Source: an uncultured Alphaproteobacteria bacterium (lineage in GTDB: Bacteria > Pseudomonadota > Alphaproteobacteria > Rs-D84). Taken from it: DNA of 30,515 bases. Shown here piece after piece: positions 15,984 through 23,701 of the stretch. Numbering within the stretch: the first letter of the stretch is position 1; the number at the start of each line of letters is the position of its first letter. The DNA lies in contig CALDAH010000022.1 of assembly GCA_937903135.1 (NCBI GenBank), positions 1 through 30,515 of the forward strand, written 5' to 3'. The notes beneath the pieces were generated by a model. The model was not told the origin of the DNA. It saw nothing but the letters and a program-made list of their open reading frames with translations, and did no database searches. A program made the position numbers and the translations under genes.

Positions 15984-16663
15984 AGTGTGTTTAGTGTAGT
16001 CAAAAGCTGGTCAATAGTCAAGCCATCGCGCAAAACCGCATCGCAGTTCATCGCCAGCCCCCGGTGTAATACCGTCGGGCCATGTGACCCTGCCCGTGCG
16101 CGGATTAAAACACGTTCCGCCGTATTTTTTGCGCCAAATAATGGCACGATCGTAATATCCCCGCAACGTGGGTGCATTTTACTGATTACCTCGGATACGG
16201 TGGCGGCATCAACAATTGTGCAAAACCAACCGCCCGGGCGTACGCGCCGCAGGCATCCGGTGGTCCATTGTGTCAGATCGGCATTATGGTGCGCGTTATG
16301 GATGGCGGGCGTGCCCTTGAAATACGGTGGGTTGGTAATAACCAAATCAAACGTTTGATCGGTTTTCCATGTTATAATATCATTATTAATCAGATTAATG
16401 GCCCTGGCGTTTAATCGCGCGTTTTCAGCGCATTCGGCCAGCATATTTTGTGATATATCAATCCCTGTAACGGTCACGTCCGGGTTATGGGCCATTAAAC
16501 ATAATGCCACCCCGCCCGTTCCAATGCCGGCATCCAGAACCGATTTTACCCCGCCCGGGGCAAACGCCGCCAGCCATACCGCATCAGATGTCGGGTTATA
16601 TCGGCCACGGTTAAACATAACTCGTTTCCCCATCAGGCCAAAAACTGCTTGTTTTTGTGTCAT
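15980..16663 (-). CDS. TrmN6-like tRNA (adenine-N6) methyltransferase
   Basis: SAM-dependent Rossmann methyltransferase of the COG4123 type, 227 residues. The SAM motif is LDAGIGTGGVALCL and the acidic strand end is VTGIDIS. The amino-methyltransferase motif NPPY occurs in DLVITNPPYFKG. The N-terminus (FNRGRYNPTSDAVWLAAF) matches the family, whose E. coli member methylates A37 of tRNA-Val. RNA specificity here is inferred from the family only. The ATG at 16663 was preferred over one nine codons upstream because family similarity begins there. TATTAT lies six bases before it, so the mRNA may be leaderless. It heads the operon with the M23 peptidase, bactofilin and rpiB. Confidence 0.85.
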   Translation of the reverse strand: MTQKQAVFGLMGKRVMFNRGRYNPTSDAVWLAAFAPGGVKSVLDAGIGTGGVALCLMAHNPDVTVTGIDISQNMLAECAENARLNARAINLINNDIITWKTDQTFDLVITNPPYFKGTPAIHNAHHNADLTQWTTGCLRRVRPGGWFCTIVDAATVSEVISKMHPRCGDITIVPLFGAKNTAERVLIRARAGSHGPTVLHRGLAMNCDAVLRDGLTIDQLLTTLNTL

Positions 16664-16701
16664 ACGTATATAATAATTCAACAAAATCAAAAGGCAAGTT
16701 T

Positions 16702-17682
16702 ATGTTTAACGATGCAATTATTGTTCAAAGTGCGATAAGTGCGTTTAATAACGCAGCATTGGCCGCGCCGGCATTTCTATGGTCGGCGATTTTATCCGTG
16801 CCATTGTTTTTAATGGTATATTACTACGGGCGTGAATTTTTATCACGCATCGGATGGCGTGACGATAATTGGGCGCGTAATACATCACTCGCGACGGTTG
16901 GGATGGCGTTTGCGTGGTTGGTGTTATTTGGCGGGAACTATGCTGTGCTGCGTGATGGCGCATCGCTGTTGCCGTTTGTTGTGGCAGGTATTGTATTTTT
17001 ATCTGCGATGTTTATCGCCGGGCGTGTTAAAAAAATCCCGGCCCGAAAGCCTGTGATATACACGGGCGCCGTATTAATTATGGTTGCGCTGGGGTTATCG
17101 GACACGCATGCATGGTGGGGGGCGCTGCTGCAGATCGGGGCCGGCGCGTTCGGATGGTTAATTGGCCGCACACGACGCGTGCGGATATCGGATACCCCCG
17201 GGGCGATTTTAGTTATGACCGTAATCGTCGGGGCGATTTTAATGCAGCCGGAATTCTTTCGTTTTGGGCAATTGGGAAATCTGGGATTTTTTCATATGCT
17301 GTTTATGTTGTTGTTTGCCGCCGCCGTTGCGGCAACGGTTGCGTTGCGGAATGTAAAACCATCGGGGCGTATTCATAACAGCGCGTATATTAAATTAAAA
17401 TGGATGGCGCGGTTTGTTACGCTATTGACGGGTGTTCTGTTCTTCTTAACCGAATCCGTGCCGGTATTTTTAGCCGCGATGGTCGTTTTACTGGCGTCAT
17501 TTGCGATGTCGGTATGGCATATGAAATCTATCCCCGCCGGGGTCGCCGAACGGATGTTTGCAATTACACTTGTGGTATTTGGAATACTAACCGTTATGCC
17601 GGTTATTACGGCCATCGGGGTATGCTATTGGCAGTATGCGGGTAATAATGATTTTCGCAGTGATATAAAAGCGTTGTTATAA
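16702..17682 (+). CDS. Polytopic membrane protein of unknown function
   Basis: This 326-residue protein has about nine or ten hydrophobic helices, beginning with LWSAILSVPLFLMVYYYG and including LVLFGGNYAVL, LPFVVAGIVFLSAMFIAG and a last helix near the C-terminus (MFAITLVVFGILTVMPVITA). Short basic loops such as GRTRRVR and GRVKKIPARK lie between helices. I do not recognise a transporter or enzyme signature. An inner-membrane location is clear from the hydrophobicity. AAAGG 9 bases before the ATG at 16702 supports this start over an upstream in-frame ATG that would overlap the divergent methyltransferase gene. A gap of 82 bases separates it from lpxA. Confidence 0.75.
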   Translation: MFNDAIIVQSAISAFNNAALAAPAFLWSAILSVPLFLMVYYYGREFLSRIGWRDDNWARNTSLATVGMAFAWLVLFGGNYAVLRDGASLLPFVVAGIVFLSAMFIAGRVKKIPARKPVIYTGAVLIMVALGLSDTHAWWGALLQIGAGAFGWLIGRTRRVRISDTPGAILVMTVIVGAILMQPEFFRFGQLGNLGFFHMLFMLLFAAAVAATVALRNVKPSGRIHNSAYIKLKWMARFVTLLTGVLFFLTESVPVFLAAMVVLLASFAMSVWHMKSIPAGVAERMFAITLVVFGILTVMPVITAIGVCYWQYAGNNDFRSDIKALL

Positions 17683-17764
17683 TTGGTTATATTTATTTAA
17701 TACCAATTAACCTGGTTATAATGTATTATTTTTTGCGATAATATAAAAATAGGCAATATACATT

Positions 17765-18571
17765 ATGACAACAATACATCCATCTGCAATTATTCGTGAC
17801 GGTGCGGTACTCGGGGCGGATTGTAAAATCGGGCCATTCTGCATTGTCGGCCCAAATGTAGTCCTAGGCGATCGGGTTGAGCTGATATCAAACGTCGTAA
17901 TTGACGGTAAAACAAGTATCGGCGATGATTCTATTGTTTACCCATTCGCTGTTCTGGGCGTAATGAGCCAAGATTTAAAATGGCAAGATGAATCTACTAT
18001 GACGGGGCTGCGTATCGGCAAACGGTGCAAGATTCGCGAATACGTAACAATTCATTCCGGGACGCCCGCATCGGACGGAACGGTTATCGGGGACGATTGT
18101 CAGATTATGGTAAACGCCCACGTCGGTCATGACTGTAAGGTTGGAAATAGCGTCGTTATGTCAAACCTGGTTCAGGTCGCCGGCCACGTAGAGGTTGAAG
18201 ATTTTGCAATTTTATCTGGTGGTGTAATGGTTTTACAATTTGCGCGTATTGGACGTAATGCCTTTGTCGGGGGAATGTCGGGCGTTGGGAATGATATTTT
18301 GCCGTATGCAATTTATGACGGTAACCCGCGCGCTGTATATCGCACGATTAATCGCGTTGGATTAATGCGCCACGGTTTTACGAACGAAGATCTGCACGCT
18401 ATTCATAAAGTTTACAGCGCGGTATTTAATAATACCGGTGGTACAACCGTATTGGAAAGATTAGCTAAGATTCGCAAAGAAGTAAAAAATAATAAGTATG
18501 CAATGGACGCAATTGATTTTATTGAAAACAGATCAAAGCGCGGCATTGGTACATCTAAAAATGCAGAATAA
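17765..18571 (+). CDS. lpxA: UDP-N-acetylglucosamine acyltransferase
   Basis: LpxA carries out the first step of lipid A synthesis, transferring an R-3-hydroxyacyl chain from ACP to UDP-GlcNAc. The 268-residue protein is the normal length and shows the hexapeptide-repeat left-handed beta-helix from residue 4 (IHPSAII, VLGADCKIG, VVLGDRVE). The catalytic His is His122 in NAHVGHDC, equivalent to E. coli His125. GNPRAVYRTINRVGLMRHGF marks the switch to the C-terminal helical domain. Upstream, 17683-17764 has a TATAAT (about 17715-17720) with no good -35 and an imperfect AATTGGT/ACCAATT hairpin. lpxB overlaps the end by 11 bases. Confidence 0.96.
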   Translation: MTTIHPSAIIRDGAVLGADCKIGPFCIVGPNVVLGDRVELISNVVIDGKTSIGDDSIVYPFAVLGVMSQDLKWQDESTMTGLRIGKRCKIREYVTIHSGTPASDGTVIGDDCQIMVNAHVGHDCKVGNSVVMSNLVQVAGHVEVEDFAILSGGVMVLQFARIGRNAFVGGMSGVGNDILPYAIYDGNPRAVYRTINRVGLMRHGFTNEDLHAIHKVYSAVFNNTGGTTVLERLAKIRKEVKNNKYAMDAIDFIENRSKRGIGTSKNAE

Positions 18572-19706
18572 ACTTAAAATCTTTATTATTGCCGGCGAAG
18601 TATCAGGTGATGTTTTAGGGGCGCGTATAATCTCGCAGATGCCAGATGCGCAATTTGTTGGCGTTGGCGGTGAAAATATGATTGCGGCCGGAATGCAGTC
18701 GCTGTTCCCGATGTCTGATTTGGCCGTAATGGGCGTGGTTGAGGTTTTAGCACATGCAAGAACACTAACGCGGCGTATAAAACAGACCGCAGATGCAATA
18801 ATCGCTGAAAAACCAGATATCGTTATAACGATTGATGCCCCGGGATTTGCCAAAAGTGTAATAAAACGGGTTCGCAGTATGCCCGCGGGCCGTACGCTGA
18901 TTAATAACGGCATGCGTTTCCATCACGTTGTTGCCCCCCAAGTATGGGCATGGCGGCCGGGACGTGCGAAAAAATATGCAAAAATATTTGATAAACTATA
19001 CGCGTTTTTTGATTTTGAAATCCCGTATTTTACTAAATATGGCCTGGATACGGTCGCGGTTGGCCATCCGATCGCTGCGGGTATCATAGGGGCGCGTAAC
19101 AATATCAAAAATCAATCCGCGGAAAAGATTATCGCCCTTATCCCCGGCAGTCGTATGTCAGAGGTAAAAAGGCTGATCCCGCTGCTGCGCGATGTCGCAG
19201 AACAACTCGGGCGAAATGGATATGTCGGATATAAATTTGTTATTCCAACTGTTGAAACAACCGTTGACTATATTCGTCAAAACACAGCCAATTGGTCGGT
19301 AAAGACAGAATTAATCCCTGCGGACCAGCGATATGATTTATATGCAAATACATATATTGCCATCGCCGCCAGTGGTACGGTATCGGCCGAACTGGCGATG
19401 ATGCATATTCCGGCGGTTATTGTATATCGTATGAATCCTGTAACAACATGGCTGGTAAAACAGGTAATTCGCATTCGCTGGGTGTCATTGGTAAATATTT
19501 TATTAAACCGTGGCGTTTACCCTGAATTCTTAGGGCCGGCCGCCGCCGCAGAAAATATACTAGATGCATTCGGGCAGCTTACCATTCCATCGGTTCGTGA
19601 AAAAATGATAGCAGCGTTGCGCAGCGCCGATAGCATGTGGTGTCGCCCCGATGGTGCGCCGGCAAAATTAATTGCCGACGATATTCGGCGGACAGTCGGG
19701 AAATAA
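18561..19706 (+). CDS. lpxB: Lipid-A-disaccharide synthase
   Basis: LpxB is a GT19 glycosyltransferase that joins UDP-diacylglucosamine and lipid X into the lipid A disaccharide at the inner membrane. The 381-residue protein shows IIAGEVSGDVLGA near the N-terminus, IDAPGFAKSVIKR and the VAPQVWAWRPGRAKKYA segment typical of the family. In the nucleotide-sugar half it has VGHPIAAG, IALIPGSRMSEVKRLIPLL, AASGTVSAELAMMHIPAVI and YRMNPVTTWL. The start at 18561 overlaps the lpxA stop and agrees with the family N-terminus. No strong Shine-Dalgarno is present, so translation is probably coupled to lpxA. A terminator follows. Confidence 0.95.
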   Translation: MQNKLKIFIIAGEVSGDVLGARIISQMPDAQFVGVGGENMIAAGMQSLFPMSDLAVMGVVEVLAHARTLTRRIKQTADAIIAEKPDIVITIDAPGFAKSVIKRVRSMPAGRTLINNGMRFHHVVAPQVWAWRPGRAKKYAKIFDKLYAFFDFEIPYFTKYGLDTVAVGHPIAAGIIGARNNIKNQSAEKIIALIPGSRMSEVKRLIPLLRDVAEQLGRNGYVGYKFVIPTVETTVDYIRQNTANWSVKTELIPADQRYDLYANTYIAIAASGTVSAELAMMHIPAVIVYRMNPVTTWLVKQVIRIRWVSLVNILLNRGVYPEFLGPAAAAENILDAFGQLTIPSVREKMIAALRSADSMWCRPDGAPAKLIADDIRRTVGK

Positions 19707-19725
19707 TCGTATGCTATTAAATAAT

Positions 19726-19751
19726 AACACCGCAAAAACGCGGTGTTTTTT
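19726..19751 (+). terminator. Intrinsic terminator after lpxB
   Basis: Stem AACACCGC (19726-19733)/GCGGTGTT (19740-19747) with a 6-base loop and a run of six T ending at 19751. Confidence 0.9.
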
Positions 19752-19807
19752 ATTGTATAATTTAATTTCCCCTGCCCGGTTTTATGACATATTCGCGGGA
19801 AGTGATT

Positions 19808-22489
19808 CTATATCCCTTCGGGTAATGTCCGCAGTATAGTTGATGTCCCCTTTATATCTATTTGACACTGGCCATCGGTAATGGTTGCACCCAGCGGGCA
19901 TACCTGATTATATTTAGGTGATATTACCGATTGCGTACACCATGATGTATTTGACGGCCGTTCGGACGATGATTCCCACGTTGCATGTGATCCGGAACAG
20001 CTCTCGCCCGGGGTTGTTATGCTTTCAACCGGGATTTCTGCAACGCATTTTGCGCTTTGCCCGAATTTGCTGCGTCGGCCACCGTTTTCCCAGCACAGGC
20101 ATGCCCCCCATGATTGCGTATCAACACTTAGCGCGTAGTCACGCGGGCACATGTTTTCATTTGCGCCAATACCATAAAGGGCCATAAAGTCAGCGCCATG
20201 CGTATCATTATACGCAGACGATCCTGTAAAGTGCGATACGCATAAATCGGTTTCATGGTTATTTTCGTCCAGTCCATACAGGTTATCACGTATAAATTCT
20301 GTGGCGATAAAACGTCCCTGCAGGTTGATGCATTGTGTGGATAATATGTCAATTATCTGGTTATAGATTTCCGTTGCAACGCCCGTTGAACGCAGACTGC
20401 GGTGTTTTAATGTTTTGTTATCCGCCAGTATGCCGTATTTGTATTTCGGTTCGCTGGCCTGATTTATTGCAACGCTGCTATCGCATACGGTTTGTTCCCC
20501 GTCATAGTAGCAATATACAACCTCGTTATCTTTTTGTCCTTTTTTCACCTGCATTACGTCAAACCCGCCGAATGCTTTTTCTATCATATCGCGGCTGCTG
20601 CATGCGTCAATATTCGCCAATTGTTTTGCGCATTCTGATTTATAGACCGGTGCTTTTGTTTTATCGTCCGGATCACCGCTTATTTCATATAATGTAAACC
20701 AATCCGGTGCTGCGCCTTTTTTAAACAGGCCACTGTACGGGTAATAGAAATTTTCATAACCCGTGCCGCCAAATTTATCAAAGCATTGTTTTACCACGGC
20801 ACGGCATGCGGTTAAAGTATCTGTGTTTTGCCGTTCGGCAATATATTGCGCGATAATATCATCGTCAAACATATTATTGCATGAATCCACATAGTCTTTG
20901 CATATCTGGGTATTTAGCGCGACGCGATCCGGCTGCAGAACGATACCGCTATCGCCCGTTAGTTCCTTCATCGCGGCGGTTAATGCCGCATCGCCATTCA
21001 TATAGCATGACGATACGAAATCAAAGCAGCCCTGTTTAATCTCGGATACTTTTGATTGCTGGGCATAGTATATATCCAGCATTGCCTTGTCCAGGTATTC
21101 TTCCCATACGATGTCGGCCATTTCAGTACATTTATCCAGGGCGGGTTCAGCGAATTTTTTAACCCGCGTTTCAAAGTTACGTACGAACGTACGATTATTT
21201 TGAATCTTGGACAGTTTTTGATCAGACGCATCAACACTATCGTTAAACGTCAGCTGATTGGCCAGTTCATAGAATTTTACAACTCCGGCAATCGGTGCAC
21301 CGGTCGTGATATCAATAAATTCCCCGTTATCTAAACATTTATGATAGCCTGCCCCGCATACCTGTTCGCTAAGTACCGCGGCCTCAACATTATTAAGGCA
21401 CGTTGTAATATCGTCGGAATTATGCTTTTGCCGATTTTCCACGCGCGCCAGATCCAGCATCGCACTGCCTTCGCGGACGGCGGATTTCATTTGCTTTTGT
21501 TTTTCACCAATAGCGGTTTGAACCGTATTACAGTCCTGTTCAATCGCCATAAGGTATGCATTTATCGCACGCTGCAGTGACGCGTCGTTACAGTCGGCAC
21601 GTACCGCCTGGCGGCATTGCGGGTATACGGCACTGTATAGATTTTGGCCATTATATGCCGCGATTGCCTGCCCCGCATCCATTGTCCCGAATGCATTCGT
21701 GGTATCAAACGACAGATTAATGCTATTAAGGTCAGAATATTTCCCGCCGACGGTTGTATCTTCGCCGCGAATAGAATTCATAATCGCCTGCAGCAGTGCC
21801 TTGGACGCGGACGTGTCGGAGGTCAGTGCATTTTCGCCCTCGGACGATGTGCGCATTGCACTGGCCTGGTCGGCGGTCATGCCAACAATATCCAGGTTTT
21901 CGGTAAATACAGTAAGTTTATTGCCCGCCTGCTGCATTACGTCGCGAATCTCGGTTAATTCATATACGCGATTACTGCACGAACAGCGACGATAGTCGTC
22001 ATTTTTTAGCTTACAGAACTGATCCATACATGTGAAATACGCGGTTTTACAGCGTTCATATTCCGCCCCCGTGCGCGTTTCTGATATCACAGATGACGCG
22101 TTGGTTGCGGCGGCCGCACGTGCGGTTACGCCCGGTTGCCGCCCGGCTGCGGCGGCCGTGGGCGTTCGCGCCGGCGACGAGGCCGCGGCGCGCGATACAT
22201 TGGCCGTATCACGTGTGGTCGTACCCGCGGTGGCCGCGCGCGTTGTTGCAGCGCGTGCGGCGGTTGTTTTTTTATCCGATGTGCCGCGTGATGACTGCGC
22301 GCCCGGCGTTAGTACTGTCCCGCGTGCCGCGGTTGATCGTTCGTTTTTAACAGTTGTTGAAATGCGCTGCTGCGTTGGTGCGGATCGTTCCGTCGCACTG
22401 CGTGATATTGTATTGCCATCACGAACAGCGGCATTGGTCGCGCCAATGCATAATATAAAATACGATGCAAAAATCAGAACTTTCTTCAT
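19808..22489 (-). CDS. Large Cys-containing secreted protein of unknown function
   Basis: This 893-residue protein has a clear signal peptide (about 1-20, core VLIFASYFILCIG, ending ATNA). Residues about 25-135 are low-complexity Ala/Thr/Arg/Ser. From about 145 the chain has many spaced Cys, for example YERCKTAYFTCMDQFC and YRRCSCSNRVYE, and SEQVCGAGYHKCLD and CTEMADIVWEEYLDKAML further on. The C-terminal fifth has ENMCPRDYALS and GACLCWENGGRRS. The middle is predicted helical. I recognise no catalytic motif or named domain. A disulfide-stabilised extracytoplasmic protein with an unstructured N-terminal linker is the best reading. It does not share the C-terminal signature of the small Cys-rich family and has no attenuator leader. 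No strong ribosome binding site is visible before the ATG. Confidence 0.8.
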   Translation of the reverse strand: MKKVLIFASYFILCIGATNAAVRDGNTISRSATERSAPTQQRISTTVKNERSTAARGTVLTPGAQSSRGTSDKKTTAARAATTRAATAGTTTRDTANVSRAAASSPARTPTAAAAGRQPGVTARAAAATNASSVISETRTGAEYERCKTAYFTCMDQFCKLKNDDYRRCSCSNRVYELTEIRDVMQQAGNKLTVFTENLDIVGMTADQASAMRTSSEGENALTSDTSASKALLQAIMNSIRGEDTTVGGKYSDLNSINLSFDTTNAFGTMDAGQAIAAYNGQNLYSAVYPQCRQAVRADCNDASLQRAINAYLMAIEQDCNTVQTAIGEKQKQMKSAVREGSAMLDLARVENRQKHNSDDITTCLNNVEAAVLSEQVCGAGYHKCLDNGEFIDITTGAPIAGVVKFYELANQLTFNDSVDASDQKLSKIQNNRTFVRNFETRVKKFAEPALDKCTEMADIVWEEYLDKAMLDIYYAQQSKVSEIKQGCFDFVSSCYMNGDAALTAAMKELTGDSGIVLQPDRVALNTQICKDYVDSCNNMFDDDIIAQYIAERQNTDTLTACRAVVKQCFDKFGGTGYENFYYPYSGLFKKGAAPDWFTLYEISGDPDDKTKAPVYKSECAKQLANIDACSSRDMIEKAFGGFDVMQVKKGQKDNEVVYCYYDGEQTVCDSSVAINQASEPKYKYGILADNKTLKHRSLRSTGVATEIYNQIIDILSTQCINLQGRFIATEFIRDNLYGLDENNHETDLCVSHFTGSSAYNDTHGADFMALYGIGANENMCPRDYALSVDTQSWGACLCWENGGRRSKFGQSAKCVAEIPVESITTPGESCSGSHATWESSSERPSNTSWCTQSVISPKYNQVCPLGATITDGQCQIDIKGTSTILRTLPEGI

Positions 22490-22626
22490 CTCTGATAAAA
22501 TCTTAGCAAATTTGGATTTTTTAGGGCAAGTAAAATATGCCCGCTGGGATTATATTTTATATTATTTTTTATATCTTAACGCTATCTATGATATAATAAA
22601 CCATAACAGTTTCACAGGGCATAATA

Positions 22627-23013
22627 ATGCGGACGATACTATTGTCAATAAATCCTAAGTTTGTTGAAAAAATTCTTTTCGGGGATAAAAAATTTGAATT
22701 TCGCAAAATTTGCCCCCGCGGCGGCGTAGATCGGATTGTAATTTATTCAACCGCCCCGGTTTCAATGGTGATAGGTCATGCGGATGTGGCAAATGTTATT
22801 ATCGGCAATCCCGCGGCGGTATGGGAACAAACAAAACAATTCGCCGGCATAGACAAACGGTTCTTTGATTCATATTATGCGGGGCGCGATACGGCGATCG
22901 CGTTTGAGTTGATCAATCTGCGTCGTTATAAAACACCAAAAACACTGCAGAGCATAGGGGTCGGTCATGCCCCGCAATCGTTTATATATCTGCCGGATTT
23001 GGATATTGAATAA
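22627..23013 (+). CDS. ASCH/PUA-like domain protein
   Basis: This 128-residue single-domain protein begins ILLSINPKFVEKILFGDKKF followed by EFRK, the typical opening of ASCH-type beta-barrels (PUA superfamily). IVIYSTAPVSMVIGHADV follows, where the conserved second strand normally lies. Such domains bind RNA or act as small nucleic-acid-related enzymes or regulators; the exact role here is not known. AGGG 8 bases before the ATG supports the start, and TATAAT lies at 22592-22597 with only a poor -35. The gene ends directly before a terminator that serves the opposite-strand tRNA-Leu. Confidence 0.72.
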   Translation: MRTILLSINPKFVEKILFGDKKFEFRKICPRGGVDRIVIYSTAPVSMVIGHADVANVIIGNPAAVWEQTKQFAGIDKRFFDSYYAGRDTAIAFELINLRRYKTPKTLQSIGVGHAPQSFIYLPDLDIE

Positions 23014-23037
23014 AAAATAGCCACAGTATCCTGTGGC
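23012..23037 (-). terminator. Intrinsic terminator of tRNA-Leu
   Basis: Minus-strand stem GCCACAG (23037-23031)/CTGTGGC (23026-23020) with loop GATA, followed by TATTTTTTA. It lies eight bases beyond the tRNA 3' end. Confidence 0.85.
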
Positions 23038-23044
23038 ACGATGG

Positions 23045-23131
23045 TGGTGGGGATAGTGGGACTTGAACCCACACGGTTGCAATAACCAAAGGATTTTAAG
23101 TCCTCAGCGTCTACCATTCCGCCATATCCCC
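23045..23131 (-). tRNA. tRNA-Leu (anticodon UAA)
   Basis: The minus strand folds as a tRNA with acceptor stem GGGGATA/TATCCCC, discriminator A and an encoded CCA. The anticodon arm AGGA-CTTAAAA-TCCT has anticodon TAA. The T-arm is GTGGGTTCAAGTCCCAC. A long variable arm, as expected for a class II tRNA-Leu, explains the 87-base length. Confidence 0.95.
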
Positions 23132-23268
23132 GGTAAAGGTTTAAATTATGTTATTGCGGACTATATTCTATCAATAACGGCGCATGGTGTCAATTGTTTT
23201 TTGCGCTTAAATACGGATTTGCTGCTATCTGTGGGTAATTTAGTTTAAACTTGACTTTGGCACTTGGG

Positions 23269-23373
23269 ATGGTATTGGGGGTCGGGGCGACGATATTGGC
23301 GGCCGCCGCGCTTATGTCGCCAAAGATTATATATGATCAGATTAATAAGCAAAATAATCAGAAATCGCGATAA
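23269..23373 (+). CDS. Possible small membrane peptide (34 residues)
   Basis: The frame from ATG 23269 encodes a hydrophobic start (VLGVGATILAAAALM) and a polar tail (YDQINKQNNQKSR). That is a plausible one-helix membrane peptide in the stretch between tRNA-Leu and the integration site. There is no convincing ribosome binding site and no known relative, so this is a weak call. Confidence 0.25.
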   Translation: MVLGVGATILAAAALMSPKIIYDQINKQNNQKSR

Positions 23374-23376
23374 TCT

Positions 23377-23454
23377 ATGGGGTTTTTCAAAATATTGGCT
23401 GTCGGTGGCTGCCTTGGCAATATCTTTATTAAAATAGAATTAGCGAAGAAATAA
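23377..23454 (+). CDS. Possible small peptide (25 residues)
   Basis: It starts three bases after the preceding small frame and encodes MGFFKILAVGGCLGNIF and a short charged end. The adjacency and hydrophobic character are suggestive, but no ribosome binding site is seen. The rest of 23132-23268 shows nothing recognisable. Confidence 0.18.
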   Translation: MGFFKILAVGGCLGNIFIKIELAKK

Positions 23455-23477
23455 AAAACCGGCGCATAAGCGTCGGC
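23453..23477 (-). terminator. Ancestral terminator of tRNA-Ala, left of the element
   Basis: Minus strand CCGACGC/GCGCCGG (one A-C mismatch) with loop TTAT and six T. It lies just beyond the 3' end of the truncated tRNA-Ala copy, as expected for the original chromosomal flank of that tRNA. Confidence 0.6.
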
Positions 23478-23484
23478 TTTGTAT

Positions 23485-23530
23485 TTGGTGGAGCTGATGG
23501 GACTCAAACCCACGACCTCTACGATGCGAA
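23485..23530 (-). repeat. Left attachment site: 3' remnant of tRNA-Ala(CGC)
   Basis: This 46-base direct repeat is identical to 30461-30506. It covers the tRNA-Ala 3' end from CCA through the T-arm to the anticodon loop (ATGCGAA at 23524-23530 on the plus strand). Homology ends where the 5' strand of the anticodon stem should begin: GGTAA here against CGTAG on the right. Confidence 0.93.
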
Positions 23531-23628
23531 GGTAAAGTCCGCAAATTTTCTCAATTTTTCTTATATTTTATAAAGTGCGGTTTTCTGCGCCTTTTTGAGC
23601 ATTTCTTCTTTACTTTCCTATTATATGA

Positions 23629-23680
23629 GGCTACCATTTTTTCGTAGTTTCTATGAATTTTGGTAGCCCGGTGGTAGCCC
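23629..23680 (+). other. Candidate integrase arm-type sites, left end
   Basis: GGTAGCCC occurs at 23662-23669 and 23673-23680 (period 11), with an inverted GGCTACC at 23629-23635. The same pair with period 11 is found near the right end (30373-30391). Repeats of this kind inside both ends fit arm-type integrase binding sites; binding has not been shown. Confidence 0.6.
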
Positions 23681-23701
23681 AGCAAAAAAAGACGATAAAA
23701 A

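Noticed and set aside
22032..22658. Plus-strand 208-codon frame opposite the start of the 893-residue protein
   Set aside because: Val/Ala/Arg-rich shadow of the low-complexity Ala/Thr/Arg linker on the minus strand.
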